Notes: a model not told the origin generated them from the sequence alone. A DNA stretch of 64,000 nt from Bellilinea sp040754815 (GCA_040754815.1 JBFMBX010000001.1:434001-498000), one strand, 5' to 3'; counted from the first letter of the stretch, positions 49,775 through 58,987 are shown. Made by a program: numbers and translations.

Positions 49775-50776
49775 ATGAAAAAATTAATCAATAAACCCGA
49801 AGACGTAGTGAAGGAAGAGCTGGAGGGGATTGCCGTCGCTCATCCGGACCTCGTCAAAGTGCATTTTGACCCGAATTATATCGTCCGCGCAGATGCGCCC
49901 ATTCAAGGCAAAGTGGGAATCGTTTCTGGCGGCGGATCCGGTCACGAACCAATGCACGGCGGTTTCGTCGGGATGGGTATGCTGGATGCTGCCTGCCCGG
50001 GTGCAGTATTTACCTCTCCCACCCCTGACCAGATGCTGGAAGCCACCAAAGCCGTCAACGGCGGGGCTGGTGTTTTGCACATTGTCAAGAACTACACGGG
50101 CGACATCATGAACTTTGAAATGGCAGCCGACCTGGCACGCGCCGAAGGCATTGAAATTGAATCGGTTGTCATTGACGATGATGTGGCCGTGCAGGATAGC
50201 CTTTACACCGCCGGTCGCCGCGGCGTCGGTACAACCGTGCTGGCGGAAAAAATCTGCGGCGCCGCTGCCGAACAGCGCCGCTCCTTGAAGGAAGTTGCCG
50301 ATGTTTGTCGTAAAGTCAACGGCTGGGGACGCAGCATGGGCATGGCGCTCACTTCCTGCACCGTGCCGCATGTGGGTAAACCCACCTTTGACCTGCCCGA
50401 AGACGAGATGGAAATCGGCATCGGTATTCATGGTGAGCCGGGTCGCACCCGCATGAAGATTAAACCCGCCGATGAAATCGTCGAAATGCTGATGGAACCC
50501 ATCATCGCTGACTTGCCTTACAAGTCCGGCGATCAGGTGTTGCTGTTCGTCAACAGCATGGGTGGCACACCGCTGATCGAACTGTATATTATTTACCGCA
50601 AGGCATACGAAATTGCCACCAAACACGGTCTGAAAGTCGTCCGCAACCTGATTGGCCCCTACATCACCAGTCTAGAAATGGCCGGCACCTCCATCACGCT
50701 ATTGAAGATGGACGATGATTTGATCAAATTGTGGGATGCACCGGTCAAAACCCCCGGACTGCGCTGGGGCGCCTGA
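49775..50776 (+). CDS. dhaK: Dihydroxyacetone kinase subunit DhaK
   Basis: 333 residues. GGGSGHEPMHGGF (about residues 52-64) and H219 in GIGIHGEPGR, which binds dihydroxyacetone as a hemiaminal, define the family. DhaK binds the substrate and receives phosphate from DhaL. It also holds DhaR in check when substrate is absent, as known in E. coli. SD AAAGGAT upstream of the ATG is acceptable. Confidence 0.95.
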   Translation: MKKLINKPEDVVKEELEGIAVAHPDLVKVHFDPNYIVRADAPIQGKVGIVSGGGSGHEPMHGGFVGMGMLDAACPGAVFTSPTPDQMLEATKAVNGGAGVLHIVKNYTGDIMNFEMAADLARAEGIEIESVVIDDDVAVQDSLYTAGRRGVGTTVLAEKICGAAAEQRRSLKEVADVCRKVNGWGRSMGMALTSCTVPHVGKPTFDLPEDEMEIGIGIHGEPGRTRMKIKPADEIVEMLMEPIIADLPYKSGDQVLLFVNSMGGTPLIELYIIYRKAYEIATKHGLKVVRNLIGPYITSLEMAGTSITLLKMDDDLIKLWDAPVKTPGLRWGA

Positions 50777-50786
50777 AATCCCAAAC

Positions 50787-50817
50787 AGCCAGGCTTACCC
50801 GGCGGCTCTGCCTGGCT
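50787..50817 (+). other. Intercistronic hairpin between dhaK and dhaL
   Basis: AGCCAGGC (50787-50794) pairs with GCCTGGCT (50810-50817). No T-run. Confidence 0.6.
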
Positions 50818-50836
50818 CAATTGAATGGAGAAGTCT

Positions 50837-51472
50837 ATGGTGATTACTCGTGACAACATACTGGATTGGATTGCACGCTACGCTGAAGTTTTGGCGGAGA
50901 ATCGCGAATACCTGACTCAACTGGATGCTGCCATCGGCGATGCCGACCACGGCGCCAATATGGACCGTGGCTTCCAGGCAGTCATGAAGAAGATGCCGGA
51001 AATCCGCGATAAGGACATCGGCACCATCTTCAAAACGGTGGGGATGACCCTGCTTTCCACCGTTGGAGGTGCGGGTGGGCCGCTCTACTCCACCATATTT
51101 CTCCAGGCCGGGATGAAGACCACGGGTAAGATGGAACTGACGCTGCAGGATTGGATTGATGCTATTGAGGCGGGCATCAACGGTGTCAAAATGCGTGGAA
51201 AAGCCGAACTGGGCGATAAAACGATGATTGATGCGCTGGTGCCCGCTCTCAACGCACTCAAACAGGCGGCTGAAAACGGCACATCCATCACCGAAGCATT
51301 GGATCGAGCCGTACGGGCGGCAGAAGAGGGCATGAAAGCCACCATCCCTCTGGTAGCCCGCAAAGGCCGCGCCAGTTATCTGGGCGAGCGCAGCGCAGGG
51401 CATCAGGATCCGGGCGCCACGTCCTCTTATCTGCTGTTACGCACCGCCGCAGAAAAGTTAAAAGAAAACTAA
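50837..51472 (+). CDS. dhaL: Dihydroxyacetone kinase subunit DhaL (ADP-binding)
   Basis: 211 residues from the ATG at 50837, since GGAG lies six bases upstream; an ATG at 50825 overlaps the SD. IGDADHGANMDRG carries the Mg2+-binding Asp set, with GGAGGPLYSTIF and a C-terminal GHQDPGATSSYLL. DhaL keeps a bound ADP that is rephosphorylated by DhaM in PTS-linked systems. The partner DhaM-type protein is encoded downstream at 56358. Confidence 0.95.
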   Translation: MVITRDNILDWIARYAEVLAENREYLTQLDAAIGDADHGANMDRGFQAVMKKMPEIRDKDIGTIFKTVGMTLLSTVGGAGGPLYSTIFLQAGMKTTGKMELTLQDWIDAIEAGINGVKMRGKAELGDKTMIDALVPALNALKQAAENGTSITEALDRAVRAAEEGMKATIPLVARKGRASYLGERSAGHQDPGATSSYLLLRTAAEKLKEN

Positions 51473-51516
51473 CCTGAATTTCAACCAAAACCTATTTTCT
51501 TATAAGGAGGCTTAAG

Positions 51517-53016
51517 ATGGCAAAATACGCTGCTGCAATTGATCAGGGTACGACCAGCACCCGCTTCATGATCTTCGACCACAGCGGGCAGGTTGTCGGC
51601 GTTGATCAGAAAGAACACGAGCAGATCTACCCCAAGCCCGGTTGGGTCGAACACGACCCGATGGAAATCTGGACGCGCACAAAAGAAGTTATCGAAGGCG
51701 CGCTGCGCAAGAGCAACGTAGATCCCAAGGACATCGCCGCTGTGGGTGTGACCAATCAGCGCGAGACCACCGTGGTTTGGGAAAAAGCTACCGGCAAACC
51801 GGTTTACAACGCCATCGTCTGGCAGGATACCCGCACCGATAAAATCTGCAACGAACTGGCTGCCGATGGTGGACAGGACCGCCTCCGCCCGAAGACCGGC
51901 CTGCCGCTGGCAACCTACTTCTCCGGCCCCAAGATCAAATGGATCCTCGATAATGTTCCCGGTGTCCGCGAAAAAGCCGAAAAAGGTGAAGTGCTGTTCG
52001 GCAACATTGATACGTGGGTGATCTGGAACCTGACCGGCGGCCCGCAAGGCGGCGTGCACGTCACCGATGTGTCCAACGCATCCCGCACCATGTTGATGAA
52101 CCTCGAAACCCTCGACTGGGACGATGAAATCCTCAAACTGATGGGCATCCCCCGTGCCATGCTCCCTGCCATTCGCCCCTCTTCCGAAGTCTATGGCCAT
52201 GCCCGCGGTATTCTGGAAGGCATCCCCGTAGCCGGCGACCTCGGCGATCAACAGGCGGCTCTCTTTGGTCAGGCCTGCTACGACCCCGGTGAAGCCAAGA
52301 ACACCTACGGCACGGGCTGCTTCATGCTGCTCAACACCGGCACCAAGCCGGTTCCCAGCAAGAGCGGCTTGCTGACCACCCTGGGCTACAAGATCGGCAA
52401 CCAACCGGCGGTGTACTGCCTGGAAGGCTCCATCGCCATCACTGGCGCGCTGGTGCAATGGCTGCGCGACAACTTGAAGATGATCGAAAACTCCAAGGAC
52501 ATTGAACCGCTGGCCCGCACGGTGGAAGACAACGGCGGCATCTACTTTGTGCCGGCCTTCTCCGGTCTGTTCGCTCCCTACTGGCGCAGCGATGCCCGCG
52601 GCGTGATCGTCGGTCTGACCCGCTACATCAACCGCGGCCACATCGCCCGCGCCGCCCTGGAGGCAACCGCCTTCCAGACCCGCGAAGTGCTGGATGCGAT
52701 GAACAAGGACTCCGGTGTGCCGTTGACCGCCCTGAAGGTGGATGGTGGTATGGTCTATAACGAATTGCTCATGCAATTCCAGGCCGACATCCTCGGCGTG
52801 CCGGTCATTCGCCCGAAGGTGGCCGAAACCACCTCGCTGGGTGCTGCCTATGCGGCCGGCCTTGCGGTTGGCTTCTGGAGCAACTTCGACGAATTGCGCG
52901 CCAACTGGGGCAAGGACGCCGAATGGCATCCCAAGATGGCAGCCGAAGAACGCGAAAAATTGTATGCTGGCTGGAAGAAAGCCGTCGAGCGCACTTTCGG
53001 CTGGGTCGAAGTTTAA
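51517..53016 (+). CDS. glpK: Glycerol kinase
   Basis: 499 residues, standard length of FGGY glycerol kinases. AIDQGTTSTRF (phosphate 1), GVTNQRETTVVW, WQDTRTD, and KVDGGMVYNELLMQFQ near the C-terminus are the family blocks. ATP + glycerol to glycerol 3-phosphate. AAGGAGG precedes the ATG. Followed by a strong stem-loop, so part of the transcript may end here. Confidence 0.97.
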   Translation: MAKYAAAIDQGTTSTRFMIFDHSGQVVGVDQKEHEQIYPKPGWVEHDPMEIWTRTKEVIEGALRKSNVDPKDIAAVGVTNQRETTVVWEKATGKPVYNAIVWQDTRTDKICNELAADGGQDRLRPKTGLPLATYFSGPKIKWILDNVPGVREKAEKGEVLFGNIDTWVIWNLTGGPQGGVHVTDVSNASRTMLMNLETLDWDDEILKLMGIPRAMLPAIRPSSEVYGHARGILEGIPVAGDLGDQQAALFGQACYDPGEAKNTYGTGCFMLLNTGTKPVPSKSGLLTTLGYKIGNQPAVYCLEGSIAITGALVQWLRDNLKMIENSKDIEPLARTVEDNGGIYFVPAFSGLFAPYWRSDARGVIVGLTRYINRGHIARAALEATAFQTREVLDAMNKDSGVPLTALKVDGGMVYNELLMQFQADILGVPVIRPKVAETTSLGAAYAAGLAVGFWSNFDELRANWGKDAEWHPKMAAEEREKLYAGWKKAVERTFGWVEV

Positions 53017-53029
53017 TAAATCCATATCC

Positions 53030-53054
53030 GGGGGCAGGCAAAAAACCTGCCCCC
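53030..53054 (+). terminator. Terminator-like hairpin after glpK
   Basis: GGGGGCAGG (53030-53038) pairs with CCTGCCCCC (53046-53054), with a C/T-rich tail rather than a pure T-run. Probably partial. A second hairpin, GGTACAG/CTGTACC (53095-53118), follows. Confidence 0.75.
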
Positions 53055-53218
53055 TCCTCTCTTCCTTTGCGCAAGGGCGGTGGGTCAGCGGTCTGGTACA
53101 GTCCTTAAGACCTGTACCGCCCTTTGTAATTTATACTCCCGGCAAGGGTGATTTTTCTCCGTTCATTTTCTTCATATGATAGAATTCAAACTTTGAAGGT
53201 TCAACCCGGTAAAAAACA

Positions 53219-53473
53219 ATGTCCAAGAACAAAACCAACTCCACTAAAGAACAAACCCCAGAATTGAATGCCCAGCCCTGGATTCCTTTAAAAAGCGGCC
53301 TAATGGTGGTGGGTATTGTCAGTCTTCTGCTGGCAATTTGGACGGTTGCAACCAGCAACCCGGAAATCCCCCTCCTAGAGCGTATTCTTTGGGGAGTTGT
53401 CTTTGGCGGAAGCATCTGGCTGGTCTTTCTGTTTTTCCTGCTCATCAACCGTCTGCTTCGCAGAAGAAAATAA
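53219..53473 (+). CDS. Small two-helix membrane protein
   Basis: 84 residues: polar N-terminal 25, helices about 28-45 and 56-76, RRRK tail. No family recognised. No clear SD. Lies between glpK and glpA in the same direction, so it may ride on the same transcript. Could assist the membrane complex encoded downstream; not shown. Confidence 0.55.
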   Translation: MSKNKTNSTKEQTPELNAQPWIPLKSGLMVVGIVSLLLAIWTVATSNPEIPLLERILWGVVFGGSIWLVFLFFLLINRLLRRRK

Positions 53474-53575
53474 ATCCCTTGAAAATTTTCGCGCTCCGCC
53501 GCGATGGTTTGTACCCTTAACTTTGTGAAAAAAGCCACGAAACTGGCTTACGATGCCCAACCAGGAGAAAGAATT

Positions 53576-54739
53576 ATGAGTAAACCCCATGCCATTGTGA
53601 TTGGTGCCGGTTTTACCGGTGTGGCAATTGCCCATGATCTGGCTTTGCGCGGTTTTGCTGTTACCGTTGTAGAGCGAGGTCCAATAATCAATGGCACATC
53701 GGGCCGCACGCATGGCTTGCTTCATTCTGGCGCGCGCTATGCCGTCAACGATCAGGAATCGGCCATTGAGTGCATCCAGGAAAATCAAATCCTGCGCCTG
53801 ATTGTGCCGGATGCAATCGAACCCAACGGGGGATTGTTCATCGGTATCACAGACGAAGACATGGCCTATCGTGAAAAATTCATCGAAGGCTGTGCCGCCT
53901 GTGGTATTCCGATCACCGAACTCAGCCCCAAAGAAGCGCTGCGGTTGGAACCCAACCTGAACCCCAAACTGCAGACGGCCTTTACCGTCCCGGATGGAAC
54001 CTTTGATCCCTTGCGGTTAGCGCTGGCGTTTGCCGCCTCTGCCAAAGCAAACGGCGCTGTGTTCCATCTTTACACCGATGTGGTTGACCTGCTCAGCGAT
54101 GGGCAGGGTAATATTGTCGGCGTCAAGGCGTGGGACCGCGCCGCCGATAAACGCTTTGAAATTCAGGGTGATATTGTCGTCAACGCCACCGGTGCATGGG
54201 TGGGAAAAATCACCGCCATGGCGGGCATTTCGGTTCCCATCACCCCCACGCCCGGCGTAATGGTAGCCTACGATAAACGGCTGACTCAGCGGGCCATCAA
54301 CCTGCTCAACAAACCCGGCGATGGAGATATCGTCCTTCCGCAGCGGCGCATGATGGTGGTCGGCACCACTTCCTTCACCATCGAAGACCCCGATTATGTC
54401 CCGGTTTATGAAGATCATGTCCGCTTGATGATGGAGCGCGGTGCCAATCTCATCCCTGCCCTCCGCCAGACCAGAGAACGCGGCGCTTACATGGCTACCC
54501 GCCCCCTGATCGGCGCCTCGGCACCGGGACGCAGCATCTCACGCACTTTTAAAGCCTACGACCACAAAGAATCCGACAATGTTGAAGGACTGGTCACCAT
54601 AACCGGCGGCAAAGCGACCACCCTGCGGCTGATGGCCGAAAAGACGGTTGACTTGATCTGCAAGAAGATGAACCTGAACATCCCCTGCACAACCGCCGAA
54701 ACTCCCCTCCTCTCTTACCGCAAATTCTACGTCAACTGA
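53576..54739 (+). CDS. glpA: FAD-dependent glycerol-3-phosphate dehydrogenase (GlpA type), short
   Basis: 387 residues from the ATG at 53576 (CAGGAG nine bases upstream). FAD motif IGAGFTGVAIAHDLALRG at the N-terminus, GTSGRTHGLLHSGARYA typical of GlpA/GlpD, and TITGGKATTLRLMAEK at the end. E. coli GlpA has about 540 residues with a C-terminal [2Fe-2S] domain; this lacks it. Oxidises glycerol 3-phosphate to DHAP. No glpB follows; instead SdhB/C/D-type genes do (43, 21 and 15 bases between), which suggests a hybrid quinone-linked enzyme. Confidence 0.92.
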   Translation: MSKPHAIVIGAGFTGVAIAHDLALRGFAVTVVERGPIINGTSGRTHGLLHSGARYAVNDQESAIECIQENQILRLIVPDAIEPNGGLFIGITDEDMAYREKFIEGCAACGIPITELSPKEALRLEPNLNPKLQTAFTVPDGTFDPLRLALAFAASAKANGAVFHLYTDVVDLLSDGQGNIVGVKAWDRAADKRFEIQGDIVVNATGAWVGKITAMAGISVPITPTPGVMVAYDKRLTQRAINLLNKPGDGDIVLPQRRMMVVGTTSFTIEDPDYVPVYEDHVRLMMERGANLIPALRQTRERGAYMATRPLIGASAPGRSISRTFKAYDHKESDNVEGLVTITGGKATTLRLMAEKTVDLICKKMNLNIPCTTAETPLLSYRKFYVN

Positions 54740-54782
54740 TGCAACCATCGGTTGATGTGATTCTACCTGTACGGAGTGAGCA

Positions 54783-55529
54783 ATGACCGAAGAAAAATGG
54801 ACCGTCAAATTTGTCATTTTTCGTAAAAAGGGAGACCAGCCTCCCCGTTACGATAGTTATGTATTGGAAGTGAAACCGGACGAATATGTAATTGATGGGG
54901 TGGAACGCATCTGGGCTTTCCATGATCGCTCGCTTATATTCGCCCATGCCTGCCACCATTCCACGTGCGGCGCGTGCGGTATGCGGGTCAACGATGTGGA
55001 AAAACTCACCTGCATCACCAAAATTCGGGATGTAACCACCAACGGCGGCACCATCAAAATCGAGCCGCTGCGCAACTTCCCCATCATTGGCGATCTGGTT
55101 GTGGATATGACCCGTATGTACGCCGCCATGGACCGCGTTCACGCCAAAGCCGTTCACCCGCTCTCGGCCGCGCCGTTGGAAGGCGAAGGCATCCGCCCGC
55201 CGCGCGAAGTGCCGCGCAACAACGGAGACGAGTACCTGCGTCTGGCCGACTGCATCGAATGCGGCTTGTGCATCAGCGCCTGCCCTGTAGCGGGCACGGC
55301 AGAAGAGTACCTGGGGCCAGCAGTGCTGGCCGCGGCTCAGTTGCAGGGATTGAAGCACAATCCCGATCTGCTCGATCTGGTGGATTGCGCCAACGGCTTG
55401 TGGCGGTGTCACAGCGCTTACGAATGCACCGCCGTTTGTCCTTCCAATGTGGACCCCGGCTGGCGGATTATGGATTTACGCCGTCAGGTAGTTGGCGAGC
55501 GTATTCGGCGCTGGTTTGCAAAAGCCTGA
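54783..55529 (+). CDS. SdhB/FrdB-type iron-sulfur subunit partnered with GlpA
   Basis: 248 residues. Ferredoxin-like N-terminus with CHHSTCGAC and a fourth Cys in KLTC ([2Fe-2S]); then CIECGLCISACP ([4Fe-4S]) and CHSAYECTAVCPSNVDP ([3Fe-4S]-like). This is the B subunit plan of succinate dehydrogenase or fumarate reductase, not of GlpC. No sdhA/frdA is in the window; the flavoprotein before it is GlpA. GGAG precedes the ATG. It would move electrons from GlpA-FAD to the membrane anchors. Confidence 0.9.
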   Translation: MTEEKWTVKFVIFRKKGDQPPRYDSYVLEVKPDEYVIDGVERIWAFHDRSLIFAHACHHSTCGACGMRVNDVEKLTCITKIRDVTTNGGTIKIEPLRNFPIIGDLVVDMTRMYAAMDRVHAKAVHPLSAAPLEGEGIRPPREVPRNNGDEYLRLADCIECGLCISACPVAGTAEEYLGPAVLAAAQLQGLKHNPDLLDLVDCANGLWRCHSAYECTAVCPSNVDPGWRIMDLRRQVVGERIRRWFAKA

Positions 55530-55550
55530 GTTTTAGAGGAGATGGTCAAA

Positions 55551-55943
55551 ATGGAAACGCCCAAAAAACCCAATTCTCGCGGAATTTTTGATTGGTTCGA
55601 CCCGCGCGGCAGGAATGTCGGCGGCTGGGGATTCATCATCAACCGTTTATCGGCAATCGGGTTAACGGTTTACCTCTACCTGCATCTTTACATGCTCGGC
55701 AAACTTGCCCAGGGTCCCGAAGCCTTCGATGCCTTCATCGAAACGGCAAAAACCCCCCTCATCATGTTCGGCGAAATGCTGGTGATCATTGCCGGTTTGT
55801 ACCACGGGTTCAACGGCTTGCGTATTGCCCTGAACAGCTTTGGGATTGCCGTCCCCGCCCAACGGCAATTGCTTTATGGGGTGGTTGGCATTACGCTGAT
55901 CGGAACGGTTGTTTTTGGTGTGCGAATGCTCACCGCTCATTAG
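55551..55943 (+). CDS. SdhC-type membrane anchor
   Basis: 130 residues from the ATG at 55551, since GAGGAG is nine bases upstream; ATG at 55542 touches the SD. Three helices. H45 in YLYLHLYMLG and H85 in LYHGFNGLR fit SdhC motifs for heme b and quinone. A soluble-facing FDWFDPRGR lead precedes helix 1. Between the iron-sulfur subunit and a second anchor. Confidence 0.85.
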   Translation: METPKKPNSRGIFDWFDPRGRNVGGWGFIINRLSAIGLTVYLYLHLYMLGKLAQGPEAFDAFIETAKTPLIMFGEMLVIIAGLYHGFNGLRIALNSFGIAVPAQRQLLYGVVGITLIGTVVFGVRMLTAH

Positions 55944-55958
55944 GACGGAGGTGCTTTT

Positions 55959-56336
55959 ATGCAAAATACCCTTTCACAACCCAAGGCCGGCGAAAGTTAC
56001 CTGTTATGGCTGGTTAAAATTGTCAGCGGCGTACTGATTTTCGCGGTGTTGATCATCCACTTTTTAGTCAACCATCTGCTTGCGCCAAACGGTTTACTCA
56101 GTCATGCCGAAGTAGTCGAGTACTACCGCAACTACCCCATTGTCCCCGTTATGGAGGGTTTTTTCCTCCTGTTTGTGATTGCCCACTCTTTGATTGGCAC
56201 CCGCAGCATCATCCTTGATCTGCGTCCCAGCGCAGGTTTGCTTAAAGTGCTGGATATCCTCTTTATTGCCTTGGGCTTATTTGCAACCGGTTACGGTATC
56301 TGGCTGCTTTTTGCAGTGATTAATTTTGGTTTGTAA
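55959..56336 (+). CDS. SdhD-type membrane anchor
   Basis: 125 residues, three helices. H34 and H39 in LIIHFLVNHL and H76 in AHSLIGTRSIILDL match SdhD-like anchors. GGAGG precedes the ATG. Completes a B-C-D set. DhaM-EI begins 21 bases later. Confidence 0.85.
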   Translation: MQNTLSQPKAGESYLLWLVKIVSGVLIFAVLIIHFLVNHLLAPNGLLSHAEVVEYYRNYPIVPVMEGFFLLFVIAHSLIGTRSIILDLRPSAGLLKVLDILFIALGLFATGYGIWLLFAVINFGL

Positions 56337-56357
56337 ATCATTCAAGGTTCAGCGCCG

Positions 56358-58889
56358 ATGGTTAGCCTTGTTTTTGTTTCACACAGTAAACAACTCGCCG
56401 AGTCGCTGGTCGGTCTGGTTCGCCAGATGGCCGGTGAAGAGGTAAAAATCGGCGTGGCTGCCGGCGCTGGAGAAGATCACAACGAATTTGGCACCGATGC
56501 GGCTCAGATTGCTGAGGTCATTCAGGAGGTGGACAGCCCGGATGGAATTGTGATCCTGATGGATCTGGGCAGTGCCATTCTCAGCGCCGAAATGGCGATG
56601 GAATTATTGCCGGAGGATGTGCGCAGGCGGGTTCATTTCTGCCCTGCGCCGCTGGTCGAAGGCGCCATCGCTGCCGGAGTACAGGCGAGTTTGGGGAACG
56701 ATCCGCAAACCGTTTGCCGGGAAGCGTGTCAGGCACTGCAGCCCAAAGCAGAACAACTGCATTACGGTCAACCCACGCCGGCACCTGCCCCACCCACCAC
56801 ACCGATTGAAGTGAGCGGAGCAACCGAAAGTGTGGTACTGGAACTGACCAACGCCCACGGCTTGCACGCCCGGCCGGCGGCTCGCTTTGTGCAAACTGCT
56901 TCCCGTTTCAAAGCGGATGTGCGGGTTTCAAACCTCACCACCGGAGGCCCTTCGGTTTCTGCCAAGAGCCTGAATGCGCTGGCCACGCTGGGCGCCTTGC
57001 ATGGCCACAAAATTCAAATTCAGGCACAAGGCGAACAGGCCCATGAGGCTGTTCAAGCCCTCAAAAAACTGGTCGAAGAGCGTTTCGGCGAAGCCGCAAT
57101 CGCTCCGCCCCAGCCTGTTCCACCTTCTGTTCAGGTCACCGAACCTCAGCCCGCAGATGAACGCATCCTGCGGGGCTTGCCGGTATCCGAAGGGGTGGCT
57201 GTAGCGCCCGTGTTCCATTACGAAAGCCTGCCGCCCCAGATACCCGATTATCAGCCGGAAGACAGCCGCGCCGAGTGGCAAAAACTGCAAACCGCCTTAG
57301 AAAAAGTCCGCCGCTCCATCCTCGAACGGCAGCGCGAAATGGTCAGCCGGGTTGGGGAAGAAGAAGCCGCGATCTTCGAGGCACACGCCCTGCTACTCAG
57401 CGACGAGGAATTATTGGAAAACGCGCGCGCTTTGATCGAAAAAAGACACTACAATGCAGCCCTCGCCTGGAAAGAAAGCGTGGAAACCATTGTGGCTCGC
57501 TTTCAAGCGCTGGTGGATGATTACCTCAAACAAAGAGCAGTGGATGTTCAGGATGTAGGTAATCAAGTGCTTCGCGAATTGAGCGGTGAAGTGCACGAGA
57601 AAATTCAATTCAGTGAGCCGGTTATTCTGGTGGCAGATGACCTGACTCCCACCGAAACCGCCTCCCTTGATCTGGAACGGGTGCAGGGAATTGCCCTGCT
57701 CAGCGGAGGTGCAACTTCCCACAGCGCCATCCTGGCGCGTTCGCTTGGTATTCCTGCCGTTACCGGATTACCCATGCGCATCAAGCAAATCCCCCAGCAA
57801 ACGCTGGTTGGTCTGGACGGATTTAAAGGAGAGGTGCTGATTCAACCGGATGCAGAAGCCCAAAAAACGCTGGCCGAAAAGCGTAAACGCTGGCTGGAAG
57901 AAAAACAACGCCTGCTGGCCTCCACGCATCAGGCAGCGGTAACGGCTGACGGCCTGAGTATCGAGGTAGCAGCCAATGTGGGTAATCTGGCCGATGCACA
58001 GGCAGCCGTTCAAAACGGAGCAGACGGCATTGGCTTACTACGCACAGAGTTTCTTTTCCTGACCCGCCAGACGCCCCCCACCGAAGATGAACAATACCAG
58101 GCCATTCACCAGATCGGCCTGACCATGCAGGGCAAACCGGTCATCGTTCGCACGCTGGATGTGGGCGGAGATAAACCCCTGCCCTATATCAACCAGCAGC
58201 CGGAAGCCAATCCCTTCCTCGGCGTCCGCGCGTTGCGCCTTTCGCTTCAACGGCTGGATTTGTTCCGCACTCAATTACGCGCCATTTTGCGCGCCGGGGC
58301 TGATACTCACCTGCGCATCATGTTCCCCATGGTGGCAAGCATCGAAGAAGTGCTGCAGGCCAATCAGTTTTTGCAAACGGTTCACCGGGAATTGGAAGAG
58401 GAGGGATTACCCCACCGCTGGCCGATTGAAACGGGCATCATGGTGGAAATCCCATCGGCGGCCATCGCTGCTGATACTTTTGCGCCGCATGTCGCATTCT
58501 TCAGCATCGGCACGAATGACCTTACCCAATACACCATGGCAGCCGAGCGCGGCAACCCCCAACTCAATTACCTGAACGACGCCCTGCACCCCGCCATATT
58601 GCGGCTGATCGCACAGGTCACAGCAGCAGCAGAAAAACACGGCAAATGGGTGGGCGTATGCGGCGAATTAGCCGGTGATCCGGCGGCAGCTCCCATTCTG
58701 ATTGGCCTCGGTGTGCGCGAGCTGAGCGTCAACACCGCCGCCATTCCGCGCATCAAAGCCATCGTGCGTGCGCTGACCACTGCCAGAGCGCAGGAAATCG
58801 CCCGGCAGGTACTTGACTGCCCGAACGCGGTGGAAGTCCGCCGGCTGGCGACCGACTTCCTGAATACCTTACCCGTTGCCACAGAATGA
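56358..58889 (+). CDS. dhaM: DhaM EIIA - HPr - complete PTS enzyme I fusion
   Basis: 843 residues. Residues 1-130: EIIA-Man-like DhaM with H9 (FVSHSK). 155-245: HPr with H170 (NAHGLHARPAA) and a Ser204-like site (SAKSLNALATL). 265-835: whole enzyme I, with swivel H455 (GGATSHSAIL), the PEP barrel (GLLRTEFLF, RTLDVGGDKPLP, GVRALRLSL) and GVCGELAGDP with the catalytic Cys. E. coli DhaM has only a truncated EI. Phosphate would go PEP to EI to HPr to EIIA to DhaL-ADP in one chain. Weak SD (AAGG). Confidence 0.93.
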   Translation: MVSLVFVSHSKQLAESLVGLVRQMAGEEVKIGVAAGAGEDHNEFGTDAAQIAEVIQEVDSPDGIVILMDLGSAILSAEMAMELLPEDVRRRVHFCPAPLVEGAIAAGVQASLGNDPQTVCREACQALQPKAEQLHYGQPTPAPAPPTTPIEVSGATESVVLELTNAHGLHARPAARFVQTASRFKADVRVSNLTTGGPSVSAKSLNALATLGALHGHKIQIQAQGEQAHEAVQALKKLVEERFGEAAIAPPQPVPPSVQVTEPQPADERILRGLPVSEGVAVAPVFHYESLPPQIPDYQPEDSRAEWQKLQTALEKVRRSILERQREMVSRVGEEEAAIFEAHALLLSDEELLENARALIEKRHYNAALAWKESVETIVARFQALVDDYLKQRAVDVQDVGNQVLRELSGEVHEKIQFSEPVILVADDLTPTETASLDLERVQGIALLSGGATSHSAILARSLGIPAVTGLPMRIKQIPQQTLVGLDGFKGEVLIQPDAEAQKTLAEKRKRWLEEKQRLLASTHQAAVTADGLSIEVAANVGNLADAQAAVQNGADGIGLLRTEFLFLTRQTPPTEDEQYQAIHQIGLTMQGKPVIVRTLDVGGDKPLPYINQQPEANPFLGVRALRLSLQRLDLFRTQLRAILRAGADTHLRIMFPMVASIEEVLQANQFLQTVHRELEEEGLPHRWPIETGIMVEIPSAAIAADTFAPHVAFFSIGTNDLTQYTMAAERGNPQLNYLNDALHPAILRLIAQVTAAAEKHGKWVGVCGELAGDPAAAPILIGLGVRELSVNTAAIPRIKAIVRALTTARAQEIARQVLDCPNAVEVRRLATDFLNTLPVATE

Positions 58890-58915
58890 TCTCCAGACCG
58901 GACGACCAGAATTTG

Positions 58916-58943
58916 CGGGGCTATCTGCCGATAGCCCCGTTTT
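58916..58943 (+). terminator. Terminator of the glycerol/DHA unit
   Basis: CGGGGCTATC, loop TGCC, GATAGCCCCG and TTTT; perfect 10-bp stem. Confidence 0.9.
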
Positions 58944-58987
58944 CGTGATAAAATCTTAATCTGATTTTCATCTGAACGAGGTGGAGC

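Noticed and set aside
49784..50626. 280-codon antisense frame over dhaK, and similar frames over dhaL (50795-51403) and the GT28 gene (14799-15563)
   Set aside because: Shadows of strongly coding genes; no motif, SD or promoter.
51481..53025. 514-codon open frame antisense to glpK
   Set aside because: It mirrors glpK over its full length and reads as low-complexity His/Gly/Ala/Gln-rich protein, as expected for the complement of a GC-biased coding frame. No SD or neighbour supports it.
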